Under the pieces are notes generated by a model. That model saw only the letters and a program-made list of their open reading frames with translations, made no database searches and was not told the origin of the DNA. A DNA stretch of 64,000 nucleotides from Phycisphaeraceae bacterium (GTDB lineage Bacteria; Planctomycetota; Phycisphaerae; Phycisphaerales; Phycisphaeraceae), in NCBI GenBank assembly GCA_029260715.1, contig JAJDCS010000034.1:1-64000 (forward strand). Reading direction: 5' to 3'. Positions within the stretch are counted from its first letter, which is position 1. Each line of letters starts with the position of its first letter. Made by a program: the position numbers and the translations under genes. Below are positions 62,711 to 64,000 of the stretch, piece by piece.

Positions 62711-64000
62711 ATGCCTAGCACCATAAAAAAACTTGGGGCATACACCCGGCATTTCTCAATACTCGCCCTGGTCGTAGCCGCCGCCGCGTGCATCGGCTGC
62801 ACCGACCAAGAAACAGCCAAGCAACGCGCCGCCAGACACCGATTCGAGCAAGCCATGACCCTCATGGCCCACGCCGAGCGCGGCGTCGTCCCCAAAGGCG
62901 GTGAGATACAGAGCAAAGTCGAAGTAGACGGCCAAACCGCCACCGAAACAAAAGCGGACCTCCAAGCCTACCGACAAGCCACGCTCGACCAAGCCGTCAG
63001 CGAGTTGCAAGCCATCCTGGACATGGGCACCATCACCCAACAAACCGCCACGCGACGCGTCTTGTCGGACATCTACGCCTCACAAGTCCGACACACCACA
63101 CGCCAAGCCATGCTCCAATGGGCCACTCTCGCCGACAAAGACGCCACACTCATCAGCTACCTCGCCACCGTCGACCGCGCCCAAGCTCGCGTCACCATGT
63201 TCGATACCGACGAAACACAACTAATAGAACAACTCAACGAAGACCGCTCCGCGACACACCAGCGCCTCGCACAAGCCAAGGAAACCGCACAAAACCTCGC
63301 GCAAGAAGCCGCCAAATACCAACAGAAAATTCAGCAGCTAACCACCACCGCCGACGCCACCACCGACCGCGCCAGGCAGCTCCAAAGCCAAGCACTACAA
63401 GCCACCAACAACACCAAGCAGTACGACCTCTACGACAAAGCCGCCACCGCCGACCGCCGCTCGAACATAGCCATGGCCGAAGCCCAACGCCTCGATGTCA
63501 CTAAGGAAATTTTGGCCAGCGAGCTGAAGATCGCTCAAGCACAGGCACGCATCGCACAGCAAGCCATACAAACCATCGACCAACAGATCGCCGACGCCCA
63601 GCAAAGGCAGAAGCGCCCCCTCTACAAACAAGCCGTCGCCTCCGCCAACACCGCCGCCGACGAGATGGCCAAACAATTCAACCAAGTCAAAGACGAATAC
63701 GAACAAACCGTCGAGTCGCCCCTCGACCAAGCCAACGAAAAAATTGACGAGGCCATCGACCTGCTCGCCGTCATCGCCAGTGAATCAGCCGGCAACAACA
63801 AAGGGCTGCTCGAACTCGAACGGCTCGCACGCATGGTCGACAAAGCACACGTGCTCACAAACCACATCACCGCCGCCGGCGGCCACGGCGGTGTGCTAAA
63901 TGCCATGGACCAACAAACCCACAGGCTCATCCCCGACAACGCAAAGCTATTCAACACCGAAGCCAACCGCGTCTACAACAAGCAGCAAAAGCTCATCGAG
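62711..64000 (+). CDS. Lipoprotein with long coiled coil, runs off the window
   Basis: Open from ATG at 62711 to the window end, so at least 430 residues. A signal peptide (FSILALVVAAAACIGC) ends in a lipobox-like IGC. The rest is almost entirely helical and rich in Gln, Ala, Thr and Lys (QQLTTTADATTDRARQLQSQ, QARIAQQAIQTIDQQIADAQ), predicting extended coiled coils in the periplasm. No enzyme motif is seen. The family is not recognised, and the C-terminus is outside the window. Confidence 0.75.
   Translation, partial: MPSTIKKLGAYTRHFSILALVVAAAACIGCTDQETAKQRAARHRFEQAMTLMAHAERGVVPKGGEIQSKVEVDGQTATETKADLQAYRQATLDQAVSELQAILDMGTITQQTATRRVLSDIYASQVRHTTRQAMLQWATLADKDATLISYLATVDRAQARVTMFDTDETQLIEQLNEDRSATHQRLAQAKETAQNLAQEAAKYQQKIQQLTTTADATTDRARQLQSQALQATNNTKQYDLYDKAATADRRSNIAMAEAQRLDVTKEILASELKIAQAQARIAQQAIQTIDQQIADAQQRQKRPLYKQAVASANTAADEMAKQFNQVKDEYEQTVESPLDQANEKIDEAIDLLAVIASESAGNNKGLLELERLARMVDKAHVLTNHITAAGGHGGVLNAMDQQTHRLIPDNAKLFNTEANRVYNKQQKLIE

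Overview
The window looks like a chromosomal segment of a high-GC planctomycete, most likely of the Phycisphaerae type. This is an inference from gene content: a PEP-CTERM/exosortase export locus with very large TPR proteins, a FloA flotillin, a class I FbaB aldolase, lipid A acylation, complex I genes split between strands, c-type haem lipoproteins and many short intergenic hairpin repeats. Coding strands favour C-ending codons, and GTG and TTG starts are common. I saw no rRNA, tRNA or CRISPR array.

Layout. 1-260: tail of an IS5-type transposase against a small inverted-repeat element. 350-11993: a P1B-4 metal ATPase and argJ (minus strand), FBP aldolase, a membrane protein coupled to an MnmE-like GTPase, a DUF481 outer-membrane protein, MscS, FloA, and an AdkA-like kinase fused to a deoxyribosyltransferase-like domain. 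12077-15893: a lipoprotein, a beta-helix PEP-CTERM protein, a DUF488 protein and a CHRD-domain PEP-CTERM protein. 16118-20587: nuoD, nuoE and nuoF, a response regulator, and a convergent nuoB. 21038-35545: the exosortase locus: glycosyltransferase, acetyltransferase, FemAB-like protein, exosortase with an EpsI-like C-terminus, membrane TPR protein, trypsin-like protease, giant TPR lipoprotein, and a PEP-CTERM substrate behind a structured leader. 35892-39046: an O-methyltransferase, ThiF and nitroreductase operon. 39730-42936: rfbA-rfbC-rfbD-rfbB for dTDP-L-rhamnose. 43281-50993: SppA, two alpha/beta hydrolases, NAD-type isocitrate dehydrogenase and several unknowns. 51164-53991: HU and DnaK. 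54544-64000: M48 protease, DapF, a cytochrome lipoprotein, a coiled-coil/BRCT membrane protein, an LpxL acyltransferase, a response regulator, a CX4CH protein and a truncated coiled-coil lipoprotein.

Much of the window serves the cell surface. dTDP-rhamnose, the glycosyltransferase and the acyltransferases can supply polysaccharide and lipid A. The exosortase locus would process at least three PEP-CTERM proteins encoded here (13270, 15387, 34598).

The most unusual signal is in the non-coding DNA. Two families of small (about 105-138 bp) inverted-repeat elements begin and end in TA. In four of nine copies the element's first three bases, TAG, are the stop codon of the adjacent gene, as expected if elements insert at the TA of a stop codon and restore a stop. 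Two more dispersed hairpin families (cores GGGTGCCAC...GTGCG and ACGAGCCGCGACCGT...GGTCTCTTC) fill most intergenic gaps. In the first the stem sequence changes from copy to copy while pairing and flanks are kept, and one copy is read through inside the protease gene.
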